From Streptomyces aquilus (GTDB taxonomy: Bacteria; Actinomycetota; Actinomycetes; Streptomycetales; Streptomycetaceae), in NCBI RefSeq assembly GCF_003955715.1, contig NZ_CP034463.1, positions 9,858,001 to 9,922,000 of the forward strand: a stretch of DNA of 64,000 nt, read 5' to 3'. The position numbers and the translations under genes are program-made. Positions 43,102 through 51,872 of the stretch are shown here, piece after piece. Numbering within the stretch: position 1 is the stretch's first letter; each line of letters opens with the position of its first letter. The notes beneath the pieces are model-generated. The model worked only from the letters and a program-made list of their open reading frames with translations. It did no database searches and had not been told where the DNA came from.

Positions 43102-43713
43102 ATGGGAGCACCTGTACCTGTCAGTGTGGTCGCACTCGACCCGGTGCTGGAGGCAGGCATCCGCGCGACCCTGCTCGTCCGGCCCGAGCTGACGGTGTGC
43201 GAGTCCGCCGACGCGCGGGTCGCCGTTCTCACCGTGGACCGGCTCGGTCCGGCCGAACTCGACATGGTGCGTGCCACCCGCACCCAGTCCCACCGCCCCG
43301 CCGTCGTCCTGGTGGCGGGCCTCCTGGCCTCCGGGGACGTCCTGCACGCGCTGGCCGCCGGCGCCCGTGGCCTGCTGCTGCGCCGCGAGGCCGACGCGTC
43401 CCGTCTGGCCCACGCGGTGCTGGCGGCCGCCCGGGACGACTGCACGTTGCCGCCGGGTCTGCTGGAGGAGCTCCTGGACCAACCGGACGCGTCCGTGCGC
43501 GGCTCCGGAGGCTGGAGCGAGGGCATGCTGTCCGAGCGGGAGCGTTCGGTGCTGCGCCTGGTGGCCGACGGGCACGAGACGGCCGAGATCGCCCAGCGGC
43601 TCGCCTACTCGCCGCGCACCGTGACCACCGTCGTGCACGACATCACCCAGCGGTTCAGGCTGCGCAACCGCGCCCACGCGGTCGCCTACGCGCTGCGGGC
43701 GGGTCTGCTGTGA
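43102..43713 (+). CDS. small LuxR-type regulator 1
   Basis: 203 aa. A receiver-like N-domain (VPVSVVALDPVLEAGIRATL) without the expected phospho-acceptor pocket is followed by a LuxR/NarL HTH (LSERERSVLRLVADGHETAE then IAQRLAYSPRTVTTVVHDI). It probably acts without a cognate histidine kinase. AAGGAG lies 6 nt before the ATG. It overlaps the next regulator (GTGA) and diverges from the LanM-like gene. Confidence 0.88.
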   Translation: MGAPVPVSVVALDPVLEAGIRATLLVRPELTVCESADARVAVLTVDRLGPAELDMVRATRTQSHRPAVVLVAGLLASGDVLHALAAGARGLLLRREADASRLAHAVLAAARDDCTLPPGLLEELLDQPDASVRGSGGWSEGMLSERERSVLRLVADGHETAEIAQRLAYSPRTVTTVVHDITQRFRLRNRAHAVAYALRAGLL

Positions 43714-44318
43714 CCGCCACGCTGACGGCGCCGCCCGCTTCCGCCGTCGCGGTGCGGGTGGCGTCGGCCCCGGGCGCGGACCGGGTCCGCGCGGTCGTCG
43801 AGCGTGCCGGACTGGGGCCCGGCACAGACGAGTCGGTGGCGTCCGGGACGGTCACCGTGATCGTCGCCGCCGACGTGGACCAGGCACTGCGCAGGCCGCG
43901 CCCGCCCGGGCCGGTGCTGTTCGTCTGCGACACCGTCGGCCCGGAGGGCCGTCGGCGGGCCCTGCGCGCCGGAGCCGTCGTCATCGGCGCCGCCGAGCTG
44001 GCCGAGGACGGTCTCCGGGAGGCCGTCCTGCGGGCGGCGCACCCGCATCCGAGCATCCCCTACCCGGAGTTGTCCGGCGTGCTGAGCACCGGCCTCCGCC
44101 CGGACGGGCCGCCCGCCGCCCGCGCGCCGGCCCTGACCGCGCGGCAGACCGAGGTCCTGCGTCTGATGGCCGAGGGACACGGCAACGCCGACATCGCCCT
44201 GCTGCTGGGCTGCTCCGAACACACCGTCAAGAACGTCATCTACGAACTCATGACCCGACTACAGGCCCGCAACCGCGCGCACGCGGTCGCCCACGCCGTA
44301 CGCCACGGCCTGGTCTGA
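43710..44318 (+). CDS. small LuxR-type regulator 2
   Basis: 202 aa from GTG at 43710, which overlaps the preceding stop. It has the same layout as regulator 1: a degenerate receiver-like domain and a LuxR HTH (LTARQTEVLRLMAEGHGNAD then IALLLGCSEHTVKNVIYEL), and both end in RNRAHAVA-A-R-GL. The pair are paralogues and may form a heterodimer controlling the cluster. It converges with the S51 peptidase gene. Confidence 0.88.
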   Translation: MTATLTAPPASAVAVRVASAPGADRVRAVVERAGLGPGTDESVASGTVTVIVAADVDQALRRPRPPGPVLFVCDTVGPEGRRRALRAGAVVIGAAELAEDGLREAVLRAAHPHPSIPYPELSGVLSTGLRPDGPPAARAPALTARQTEVLRLMAEGHGNADIALLLGCSEHTVKNVIYELMTRLQARNRAHAVAHAVRHGLV

Positions 44319-44439
44319 GTCCTGAAGGCACCCGTCGACGACGCGGGGCACGGAACGCACGGACCTGGTGCCGACGGCATCGAGGGCCGGTCCGTCGCCC
44401 CGCTCGGTCGTGTGCGGGCAGCCGGGCGGGAGGGGCCGG

Positions 44440-45174
44440 TCAGGCCGCCGGCAGCAGCCGTGGCTCGATCCGCTCCTCCACGGCGCGGCCGTCCTCCCGT
44501 CGCACCAGGTACGCCGCCTTGTGCGGCAACTCCGCGACCGCCTCGACGAGTTCGGTGCCGCGGTAGACCAGGCCCACCCCGTCGTCGGTGCAGTGCGCCT
44601 CGGAGAAGGTGCCGTCGGCGACCAGGCGGTGGATCAGTGGGCGGCGGCCCTCGTCCGAGTCGTAGTGCACGCCGTTGCCGTAGGGGAGAAGCGCGAGGCC
44701 GTCGGTGACCGCGCGCAGTTCGGGTCCGAAGGAGTCGGTGGTGCCGCCCTGGAACCAGCAGATCGAGCCCGCGCTCACGCCGGCGAGCACCACTCCCGCC
44801 TGCCAGGCGCGCCGCATGACCTCGTCCAGGCCGTGCACCCGCCATACCGCGAGCAGGTTGGCCACCGATCCGCCTCCCACCCACACCACGTCGTGGCCGA
44901 GCACCGTGGCCTCGATGTCCTCGACGTTGGGCATGGGGAACAGCTGCAACGGCGTCAGGTCGTAGCCCGCCACCCGGGCGGCTTCGGAGACCCGCGCCGT
45001 GACGAGTTCGGCGTCTCCCGCGGCCGTGCCGACGTGGAGGATGCGCGGGCGCCTGCCGTGCACGCCGGAGAGGTCGACCGCGTGGTGGACCAGGGCGTCG
45101 AAGAGCACCCGTGTGCGTCGGCCGGGGCGCGCACCGCCCGAGGTGGCGACGATGGTGGGTTCGGCTGCGGTCAT
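44440..45174 (-). CDS. S51-family peptidase (peptidase E-like)
   Basis: 244 aa. The nucleophile elbow GVSAGSICW carries the catalytic Ser of S51 dipeptidases/cyanophycinase-like enzymes; flanking GGGSVANLLAVWRVHGLDEV and the late FSEAHCTDDG fit the fold. The known family cleaves Asp-X dipeptides. In this cluster it could trim the modified peptide, since no lanthipeptide protease or C39 transporter is present, but it may be a housekeeping gene. ATG at 45174 gives the family start. Confidence 0.85.
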   Translation of the reverse strand: MTAAEPTIVATSGGARPGRRTRVLFDALVHHAVDLSGVHGRRPRILHVGTAAGDAELVTARVSEAARVAGYDLTPLQLFPMPNVEDIEATVLGHDVVWVGGGSVANLLAVWRVHGLDEVMRRAWQAGVVLAGVSAGSICWFQGGTTDSFGPELRAVTDGLALLPYGNGVHYDSDEGRRPLIHRLVADGTFSEAHCTDDGVGLVYRGTELVEAVAELPHKAAYLVRREDGRAVEERIEPRLLPAA

Positions 45175-45264
45175 CCGCGTGATCGTATACCGGTCATCCC
45201 GGGGGAAGGCGTGGGCGATCGGTGAAGGCGGTGCGTGGGTCGGACCTCTTGGGGCGCAATGCCG

Positions 45265-45309
45265 ACAGCGCGGCGGGAACCGGTTCGATACCGGTCCCCG
45301 CCGCGCTGT
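45265..45309 (-). terminator. strong hairpin terminator after the PPTase gene
   Basis: A 13-bp perfect stem (ACAGCGCGGCGGG / CCCGCCGCGCTGT) encloses a second ACCGG/CCGGT stem with a 7-nt loop. It begins 14 nt past the PPTase stop on the minus strand. Confidence 0.8.
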
Positions 45310-45322
45310 GGTGGGCGGGTCC

Positions 45323-46141
45323 TCAGGTGCGCAGGCCCACGGCGGCCGCATAGCCGGACGGGACCAGGACGTCGCGCACCGCCCAGCCCGGTGCCGGATC
45401 GGTGGGCGTCGGGCCGGTGCCCAGGTAGTCGAGCGCGGGGTTGCGGACCAGCCCCGTGCCCAGCCCCTTGAGATAGGCCTCCTTGCGGACCCAGGCACGG
45501 GTGAAGGCCGCCGGCCGGCTGTAGGCGGGCAGCTGGGTGAGCTCGTCCGCCTCCGCGCGGTGCAGTGCCGGCTGCGCGCTGAGCATGACCTTCACGGTGG
45601 CCAGTTCTTCCACGTCGACCCCGACCGGCGCCGGCGCGAGTGCCACCAGCACCAGCCCGCCGCTGTGCGACAGCGAGAAGTGCACCCCTGGTGTGGGCAG
45701 CACGGGCCGCCCGTGCGGTCCGCCGCAGCCGGCACAGGGCTCGCGCGTCAGCGGCAGTGCGTCGGCGCGTACCCCCGTCACGACGCTCAGCACACCCCGC
45801 AGCGCCGCGTGGGCGACCACGTAGGCGTCGCGGTCCCGGTCGTGCCGGAAGGCGCGGGCACGGGCCCGTTCCTCGGCGTCGAGGACCTCGCGGGCGTGCC
45901 GGAGGGTCTGTGCGTCCTGCTCCGCGACCCGTGCCAGGTACAGCTCCAGCGGGCCGCGCAGGGCACGGGGGCCTTGCGCGGGCGGTCCGTCGCGCAGCCC
46001 CGACAGGTCCAGCACCGCCGGGCACAGGCGTTGCGGCAGTGCCGGACGCGGGGCGTGAACGGCCGGCGGCGGGGGCGCGCCGGTGGCCGGCGGGTCGTGG
46101 GCCGAGGGACCCGGGAGCCTGCCCGGGAGTCCCTCAGGCAT
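45323..46141 (-). CDS. Sfp-type 4'-phosphopantetheinyl transferase
   Basis: 272 aa with the two Sfp signatures: VGVDVEEL (magnesium/CoA site) and TRAWVRKEAYLKGLGTGL. FSLSHSGGLV supplies the pantetheine-binding His region. It converts apo carrier domains of the two NRPSs and the free PCP to the holo form. The ATG overlaps the end of the MbtH gene by 8 nt, so both are one operon. It is followed by a strong terminator. Confidence 0.93.
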   Translation of the reverse strand: MPEGLPGRLPGPSAHDPPATGAPPPPAVHAPRPALPQRLCPAVLDLSGLRDGPPAQGPRALRGPLELYLARVAEQDAQTLRHAREVLDAEERARARAFRHDRDRDAYVVAHAALRGVLSVVTGVRADALPLTREPCAGCGGPHGRPVLPTPGVHFSLSHSGGLVLVALAPAPVGVDVEELATVKVMLSAQPALHRAEADELTQLPAYSRPAAFTRAWVRKEAYLKGLGTGLVRNPALDYLGTGPTPTDPAPGWAVRDVLVPSGYAAAVGLRT

Positions 46142-46385
46142 CTGCCTCGGCCAGCCGTCGGCGCAGGCTCAGCGGACGCATGTCCGTCCAGATCTCGCCG
46201 ATGTGGTCCAAGCACGCCTGCCGGCCGCCGCGCAGTCCCTCCGGGTGCCAGCCCGCGGGGAGTGCGCGGTCCGCCCGCCAGATCGAGTACTGCTCCTCGT
46301 CGTTGCGCACCACGAGGTACTCCTCGTCGGTGCCCGGGCGGGCCTCCTCGGCGTCCGCGCCGTTGGCGAAGTCGGGTTGCGTCAC
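46134..46385 (-). CDS. MbtH-like protein
   Basis: 83 aa with the family core NDEEQYSIWRADRALPAGW, HPEGLRGGRQACLDHIGEIW and TDMRPLSLRRRL. MbtH proteins bind and activate NRPS adenylation domains; here the partners are the four module A domains and perhaps the free A domain. Start is GTG at 46385 with GGGAGG upstream. It is cotranscribed with the PPTase and divergent from the LanB-like operon. Confidence 0.95.
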   Translation of the reverse strand: MTQPDFANGADAEEARPGTDEEYLVVRNDEEQYSIWRADRALPAGWHPEGLRGGRQACLDHIGEIWTDMRPLSLRRRLAEADA

Positions 46386-46572
46386 GGTGAACCTCCCGCG
46401 GGTGGTGGGACCGGCCGCAGGTCACGGCCGACGCCGACAGCGTGCCCGGGCCCCGGAGGCCGGGGTCAGGGACGAACACGCCGACCCCGCGGCACGTGTT
46501 GCTGCCGGATCTTCTCTGTCGGCACGCCCCCGCCGCGCGGGACGGTGCTCTCCGGCCGGAGAACCCGGCGAA

Positions 46573-46600
46573 CCCGGGGCGGACCACCGTCCGCCCCGGG
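46573..46600 (+). promoter_or_regulatory. 12-bp perfect hairpin in the leader of the LanB operon
   Basis: CCCGGGGCGGAC-CACC-GTCCGCCCCGGG lies 43 nt before the first LanB-like start. No rightward gene ends upstream, so it is a leader structure rather than a normal terminator and could be an attenuator or mRNA stabiliser. Confidence 0.55.
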
Positions 46601-46643
46601 GCCGGTCACTTCCCCGCACCCCCCTTTCCGGAAGGAGCACGCG

Positions 46644-48965
46644 ATGTCGGACGAGCACGCACCTGTCCTGCTGCCGGGCGGAGGCTGGCGGCTGTGGGAA
46701 CAGTTCGCGCTGCGCGGCCCGGGCTTCCCCGCCGACGGCATGCTGCGCCTGGCCCCGCCCGGACTGGCCGAGGCCGCCGACAAGTTCGGCCCCGACACCC
46801 CGCTGTCCGGCCCCGAGTGGGACGGCTTCACCCAGGAGCTCGCCACCGCGGCCGTGCACACCGCCCGCCACTTGCAGCAGGTCGCCGCCCGGCCCCGCTT
46901 CCAGGCGGCCCTGGCCTGGCAGAACCCTGCGGTGCTGCGTACCGGCATCGCCCCGTTCCTGCGCTGGAATCCCGACACCGACGCGCGCAGCAGCATGCCC
47001 CGCCAGCGTGAGGAGCTCGTCGCGCACTACTGGCAGCGGTTCTGCGTGAAGAACGACACCATCGGCTTCTTCGGCCCGGTCGGCTGGGGCCGCTGGGACC
47101 TGGCCGCGACGGACGCCCTCTCCCGCCGCGCCGGGGACACCTTCCTGGCCGCGGGCGAGGTGTACTTCTCCGGCTGGGCGATCGACGCGCTGGCGAAGGT
47201 GCTGGCCGAGGACGCCGCGCTGATGCGCTGGATCCCGCCGCGCCGCGTCTCCATCGTCCGGGTCGTCGGCGCCACCGTCCGGGTGCCCGGCCGGCCCGCG
47301 CAGCCGGTGGGGGAGCGTGAGGCGGCGGTACTCGCACTGTGCGACGGGACCCGGCCGGTGGCCGAGATCGCCGCCGTACTCGATCTGCCCGAGGACGACG
47401 TCACGGCCGTCGTGCGGGAGCTGGCCCGCAGGCGCTGGGTGCACTGGCGCCTGGAGGTCCCGGCGGCCACCCACCCCGACCGTGCCCTGCGCGCCATCGT
47501 GGAGCGGGTCCCCGACGAGGAGGCGCGTGGGCGTGCGCTGGCGAAGCTCGCCGTCCTGGAGGGCGGGCGCGACGCCGTGCGCGAGGCCGGCGACGACGCC
47601 GACGCGCTGACCGCCGCGATCGGCGCGCTGGAGACCGACTTCGCCGCCCTCACCGACACCGAGGCCCAGCGTGCCAAGGGCGCCCGGACCGCACCCTGCC
47701 GCGGCCTGGTCTACTCCGACACGCGCCGCGCGGCCACCGCCACCGCAGGACCGGGTCTGCTCGCCCACCTGGAACCCCTCCAGCTGTGCCTGACCGCCGC
47801 GCGCTGGATGACCAACCGCTTCGCCGACGGGATCCGCGTACGCCTGCGCACCGTGTACGACCGGCTCGCCGCCGACGGCCCCGTCGACCTCGCCACCCTG
47901 TGGCTGCACACCTTGCCCTCACCGCATCCCGAGGCGGGCGACCTCATCGACGCCGTCCAGGGCGAACTGCGCGCCAAGTGGGCCCGCCTGCTCGACATCC
48001 CGGACGGCGCGCGCCATGTCCGGCGGACCACCGCCGACCTCGCCGCCCGGGTCCGTGAGGAGTTCGAGGAGCCCGGGGACGGCTGGTCCCTGGCCCGCTA
48101 CATCAGCCCCGACGTCCTCGTCGTCGCCGAGGACGAGGCGGCGCTGGCGCGCGGGGACGTGGAACTGGTCCTGGGCGAGATGCACTGCGCCCTGAACACC
48201 ATGGGCGCCTCCCTCTTCGTGCACCAGCACCCCGGCCGCGACGAACTGATCGCCGAGACCAGCCGCGACTTCCCCGCCCCGCGCCTGCTGCCCATGCTCG
48301 CCAAGGAGCTGCCCCTGAAGTGGTCCACCCGCAGCCGCCCTTCGCTCGACCGTGAGCAGGACCACTACGTGGCGCTGGTCGACCAGACCGGAGACCCCCA
48401 CCGTCCGCGCACCGTGCTGAGCGCCGATGTCCTGGTCGAGGACGCCGACGGCCGGCTGACCGTGGTCCTCCCCGACGGCACCCGCTACGACCTCCTCGAC
48501 GCCTACGCCAACACCCTCACCCAGCGCGTGATGGACCGCTTCACCCTGCGCCCCGGGGGCGACCACACCCCGCGCATCAGCGTCGACCGCATGATCCTGG
48601 CCCGTGAGACCTGGCAACTGCCGGTCGCGGACGTCGATTTCGCCGACGAGAAGTCGGAGGCCGCGCGTTTCGTCCGGGCCCGCCACTGGCAGCGCCGCCA
48701 CGACCTGCCGCGCTTCGTGTTCGTCGTCTCCCCGACCGAACCCCGCCCGTTCTACGTCGACTTCGACAGCCCCGTCTACACCACCATCCTCGCCAAGGCC
48801 GCCCGCCGCCTCGCCCGCAAGGACCCCGGCGCCCGTCTGAAGGTCAGCGAGATGCTGCCCACCCCGGAGCAGGCCTGGCTCACCGACGCCGACGGCCGGC
48901 GCTACACCTCCGAACTGCGGTTCGTCGCCGTCGACCGGACCGTCACCGATCAGGGGGAGCGCTGA
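46644..48965 (+). CDS. LanB-like protein 1 (glutamylation-type domain only, PEARL-like)
   Basis: 773 aa, wholly of the Lant_dehydr_N type (the tRNA-dependent acyl transfer domain of class I LanB). The hallmark region ARSSMPRQREELVAHYWQRF then CVKNDTIGFFGPVGWGRWD (about residues 112-152) replaces the usual R...TPFGLF motif; the C-terminus has FVFVVSPTEPRPFYVDFDSP. No elimination (SpaB_C) domain is present here or nearby, so it should not make dehydroamino acids by itself. Stand-alone versions (PEARLs) attach an amino acid from aminoacyl-tRNA to a peptide. ATG at 46644 follows GAAGGAG. It overlaps the free A-domain gene by one base. Confidence 0.85.
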   Translation: MSDEHAPVLLPGGGWRLWEQFALRGPGFPADGMLRLAPPGLAEAADKFGPDTPLSGPEWDGFTQELATAAVHTARHLQQVAARPRFQAALAWQNPAVLRTGIAPFLRWNPDTDARSSMPRQREELVAHYWQRFCVKNDTIGFFGPVGWGRWDLAATDALSRRAGDTFLAAGEVYFSGWAIDALAKVLAEDAALMRWIPPRRVSIVRVVGATVRVPGRPAQPVGEREAAVLALCDGTRPVAEIAAVLDLPEDDVTAVVRELARRRWVHWRLEVPAATHPDRALRAIVERVPDEEARGRALAKLAVLEGGRDAVREAGDDADALTAAIGALETDFAALTDTEAQRAKGARTAPCRGLVYSDTRRAATATAGPGLLAHLEPLQLCLTAARWMTNRFADGIRVRLRTVYDRLAADGPVDLATLWLHTLPSPHPEAGDLIDAVQGELRAKWARLLDIPDGARHVRRTTADLAARVREEFEEPGDGWSLARYISPDVLVVAEDEAALARGDVELVLGEMHCALNTMGASLFVHQHPGRDELIAETSRDFPAPRLLPMLAKELPLKWSTRSRPSLDREQDHYVALVDQTGDPHRPRTVLSADVLVEDADGRLTVVLPDGTRYDLLDAYANTLTQRVMDRFTLRPGGDHTPRISVDRMILARETWQLPVADVDFADEKSEAARFVRARHWQRRHDLPRFVFVVSPTEPRPFYVDFDSPVYTTILAKAARRLARKDPGARLKVSEMLPTPEQAWLTDADGRRYTSELRFVAVDRTVTDQGER

Positions 48966-50458
48966 TGCGCACGCTCGCCGACGACCTCGCCGAACACGCC
49001 GCCCGGCACCCGCGGCGGATCGCCCTGGACACCCCCGACGGCCCGGTGACCTACCGGCGACTCCACGACCGGACCACACAGCTGACCCGCCTGCTGCGGG
49101 CCCACGGCGTGCGGCCGGAGACCGTCTGCGCCGTTGCCGTCGACCACGGTCTGGACGCCGTGGCGGCCATGACGGCCGTCCTGCGCTGCGGTGCGGCCTT
49201 CCTCACCCTGGACGTGAGCCAGCCCCGCGACCGGCTGGCCTCCTTCGTCCGCAGCGCGCACGCCCGCCTGCTGCTGACCACCACGGCGCACGCCCCTGCC
49301 CTGGACCTCGGCGTCCCCGTCGTCCAGCTGGACGCACCGGACGCCGCAGCCCCCGCCGTCGATCCTCCGCTTGCGCCCGTAGCCCCCCGTGCCCTGGCCT
49401 ACGTCAGCCACACCTCCGGCAGCACCGGCGAGCCGAGTCCCGTCCTCGTCGAGCACCACGCCCTCGACGGCTACCTGCGCGACACCGCCCGGGCCTTCGG
49501 CCTCGGCCCGGAGACGGTCGTCCTTCAGATGGCTCCGCTGGGCTACGACGCCTCGATTCGCGACACCTTCGCACCCCTGCTGGCCGGCGCCCGCCTCGTC
49601 CTGGTGGAGCGCGCCCGGCTGCTGCGCCCGGCCGAGTTCGCGAACACCGTGCGCGAGCACGGTGTCACCGCCCTGCTCAGCGTCACCCCGTCCTTCCTCA
49701 CCCACCTCGCCGCACAGCGCGCCCTCGCCGACCCGCTGGCCGGCGTCACGCTCGTCGCGTCCAGCGGCGAGTCCCTGCGTCCCTTCCTCACCGCGGGCGG
49801 CCGTTCCCTCGTTCCCGGCCGCCTCGTGAACCAGTACGGCCCGACCGAGTGCACCATGACGACCACTCGTCACGATGTCGTACCCGATGCCGATCCGGCC
49901 GACGACGTCGTCGGCCTGCCCAGGCCCGGCACCACGGTCCGCGTCCTCGGCCCCGACCTCGCACCCGTCCCCGACGGCGTGGTGGGCGAGGTGTACATCG
50001 GAGGCACCGGCCTCGCCCGCGGCTACGGCGGACTGCCGGCCCGCACGGCCGCCTCCTTCGTCCCCGACCCCTACGGACCACCCGGCTCCCGCCTGTACCG
50101 CACCGGTGACCTCGGCCGGTGGAGTCCCCAGGGACTGCGCTACGAGGGGCGCGGCGACCGGCAGATCAAGATCCGCGGCTACCGGGTGGACCCCGCCGAG
50201 ATCGAGGGAGCCCTGCTCGCCCACCCCGCCGTCAGCGGGGCCGTCATCACCGCGCACACCGACGACCGCGGCCGCGTCTACCTGGCGGCGCATGTCACCG
50301 GGGACGACACCATGCCGGACGCCGCCCTGCGCGCCCATCTGGCCCGCACTCTGCCGCCCCATCTGATGCCGCGCCGGTTCCACCGCCACACCACCTTGCC
50401 CACCACCCGCGGCGGCAAGACAGACCGTGGCCGCCTGGTCGCCGGGAGCACCGCATGA
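48965..50458 (+). CDS. stand-alone adenylation domain
   Basis: 497 aa, a full A domain without T or C domains. Core motifs seen: SHTSGSTGEP (A3, but the usual Lys of SGSTGxPKG is Ser here), QYGPTECTMTTT (A5), LYRTGDLGRW (A7), DRQIKIRGYRV (A8) and RGGKTDRGRL (A10 with catalytic Lys). It probably loads an amino acid onto the free carrier at 51468. Specificity is not readable with confidence. TGATG coupling with the upstream LanB-like gene and ATGA overlap with the PLP gene place it in the same operon. Confidence 0.9.
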   Translation: MRTLADDLAEHAARHPRRIALDTPDGPVTYRRLHDRTTQLTRLLRAHGVRPETVCAVAVDHGLDAVAAMTAVLRCGAAFLTLDVSQPRDRLASFVRSAHARLLLTTTAHAPALDLGVPVVQLDAPDAAAPAVDPPLAPVAPRALAYVSHTSGSTGEPSPVLVEHHALDGYLRDTARAFGLGPETVVLQMAPLGYDASIRDTFAPLLAGARLVLVERARLLRPAEFANTVREHGVTALLSVTPSFLTHLAAQRALADPLAGVTLVASSGESLRPFLTAGGRSLVPGRLVNQYGPTECTMTTTRHDVVPDADPADDVVGLPRPGTTVRVLGPDLAPVPDGVVGEVYIGGTGLARGYGGLPARTAASFVPDPYGPPGSRLYRTGDLGRWSPQGLRYEGRGDRQIKIRGYRVDPAEIEGALLAHPAVSGAVITAHTDDRGRVYLAAHVTGDDTMPDAALRAHLARTLPPHLMPRRFHRHTTLPTTRGGKTDRGRLVAGSTA

Positions 50459-51471
50459 GCACGCCGACCGCCACCGGCCACCACACCGCGCTCGGCACCC
50501 GGCCCGCGACCACGCGCGCCCTGGGCCCTGTCCACGGGCCCGCCGAGCTCGCCGTCGCCGCCGCCCGCATCGCTCCGTACATCGTGCGCACCCCCCTGCT
50601 GCCCGGTCCGGTCACCACCGCCTGCGGCCCGTACCTGCTGCTGAAGGCCGAACACCGCCAGATCGGCGGCTCGTTCAAGACCCGCGGTGCCGCCAACGCC
50701 GTCCTCGCCCTGGGCGCCGAACGCGTCGTCACCGGCTCCTCCGGCAACCACGGCATCGCCCTCGCCCGCATCGCCCGCACCCTCGGCCTCGAACTGACCG
50801 TCGTGCTCGCCGCCGGTGCGGCCCCCGCCAAAGCCGCCGCCATCCGCGCCCTGGGCGCCCGCACCGTCCAGGTCGGCGGGGGAGTGGCCGAGCGCGAGGA
50901 CCGCGCCCGGGCACTCGCCGAGACGACCGGCGCCGTCCTCGTCCCCTCGTCCGATCACCCTTTGGTGATCGCCGGTCAGGGCACGGTCGGCACCGAACTC
51001 CTCACCGACGCCCCCGACACCGAGACGGTCTACGTCCCCGTCGGCGGCGGCGGTCTGCTGGCGGGCGTCTGTCTCGCCGCCACCGCACACCCCGTCCGCG
51101 TCGTCGGTGTCGAACCCGCCCTGACCCCGCGCTACGCCCGCTCCCTGGCCGCCGGACACCCCGTTCAGCTACCACCGAGCGACACCGTCGCCGACGGCCT
51201 GCGCGGTCAGCGGCCCGGACACCTCACCTACCCGATCATCCGCGACCGGGTCGACGACCTCATCGCCGTCGGCGAGGCCGAGATCCTCGCCGCGGCAGCC
51301 CTGCTGCGCCGCCACGGCGTCGACGCCGAACCCAGCGGCGCCGTCGCCCTGGCCGGAGCCCTGCGCGCCGGCCGCCGTGAAACCGCCGTGGCCGTCGTCT
51401 CCGGCGGCAACACCGCCGCCCGCCTGCACACCTGCACCGCACCCACCACCTTCCCGGAGGACACACCATGA
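50455..51471 (+). CDS. threonine-dehydratase/serine-racemase-like PLP enzyme
   Basis: 338 aa, fold type II PLP enzyme. The Lys of GSFKTRGAANAVLALGAE forms the Schiff base, SSGNHGIALA contacts the cofactor, and GGGGLLAGVCLA is the phosphate-binding glycine loop. There is no C-terminal ACT domain, so it is not the feedback-regulated biosynthetic form. It could dehydrate or racemise Ser/Thr, or a carrier-bound or 2,3-diamino acid, for the product. It overlaps the A domain (ATGA) upstream and the carrier gene (ATGA) downstream. Confidence 0.87.
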   Translation: MSTPTATGHHTALGTRPATTRALGPVHGPAELAVAAARIAPYIVRTPLLPGPVTTACGPYLLLKAEHRQIGGSFKTRGAANAVLALGAERVVTGSSGNHGIALARIARTLGLELTVVLAAGAAPAKAAAIRALGARTVQVGGGVAEREDRARALAETTGAVLVPSSDHPLVIAGQGTVGTELLTDAPDTETVYVPVGGGGLLAGVCLAATAHPVRVVGVEPALTPRYARSLAAGHPVQLPPSDTVADGLRGQRPGHLTYPIIRDRVDDLIAVGEAEILAAAALLRRHGVDAEPSGAVALAGALRAGRRETAVAVVSGGNTAARLHTCTAPTTFPEDTP

Positions 51472-51725
51472 CCGAGAACACCGCCACCGCCGTCAGCACC
51501 CTCGACCTGCTCGTCGACGTCTTCCGCGACGTCCTGGACTACGCCGACCTCACCGCGGACACCGACTTCTACGAGGCGGGCGGCGACTCGCTCACCGCCT
51601 TCCAGATCACCGGCCGCCTCCAGGAGATCCTCGGCTCCGACGACATCCCGGTCTCCCTGGTCTTCGCCTACCCGACCCCGCGCGACCTCGCCGAGGTCGT
51701 CGACGCCGACTTCGGGCGCCCCTGA
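51468..51725 (+). CDS. free-standing peptidyl/acyl carrier protein
   Basis: 85 aa. The four-helix carrier fold is clear with the phosphopantetheine site DFYEAGGDSLTAFQITGRL (Ser in GGDSL). It is coupled to the PLP gene by an ATGA overlap, so its substrate is probably the amino acid activated by the A domain two genes upstream. A 147-nt gap separates it from the second LanB-like gene. It could donate to C1 of the first NRPS or be the acceptor of a LanB-like aminoacyl transfer. Confidence 0.92.
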   Translation: MTENTATAVSTLDLLVDVFRDVLDYADLTADTDFYEAGGDSLTAFQITGRLQEILGSDDIPVSLVFAYPTPRDLAEVVDADFGRP

Positions 51726-51872
51726 CCCCAGGGCACCGTGGCCACGCCCGGGTTCCCCGACGCCCCGCGCACCTCGACCCGTGCGCGGGCCGGGGCCACC
51801 GGCCGGCCGCCCTGCTGCCGGACCCCGCAACCACCGCCTCACCCCGTCCCGCGCGCGTCAAGGAGTGCCGTC

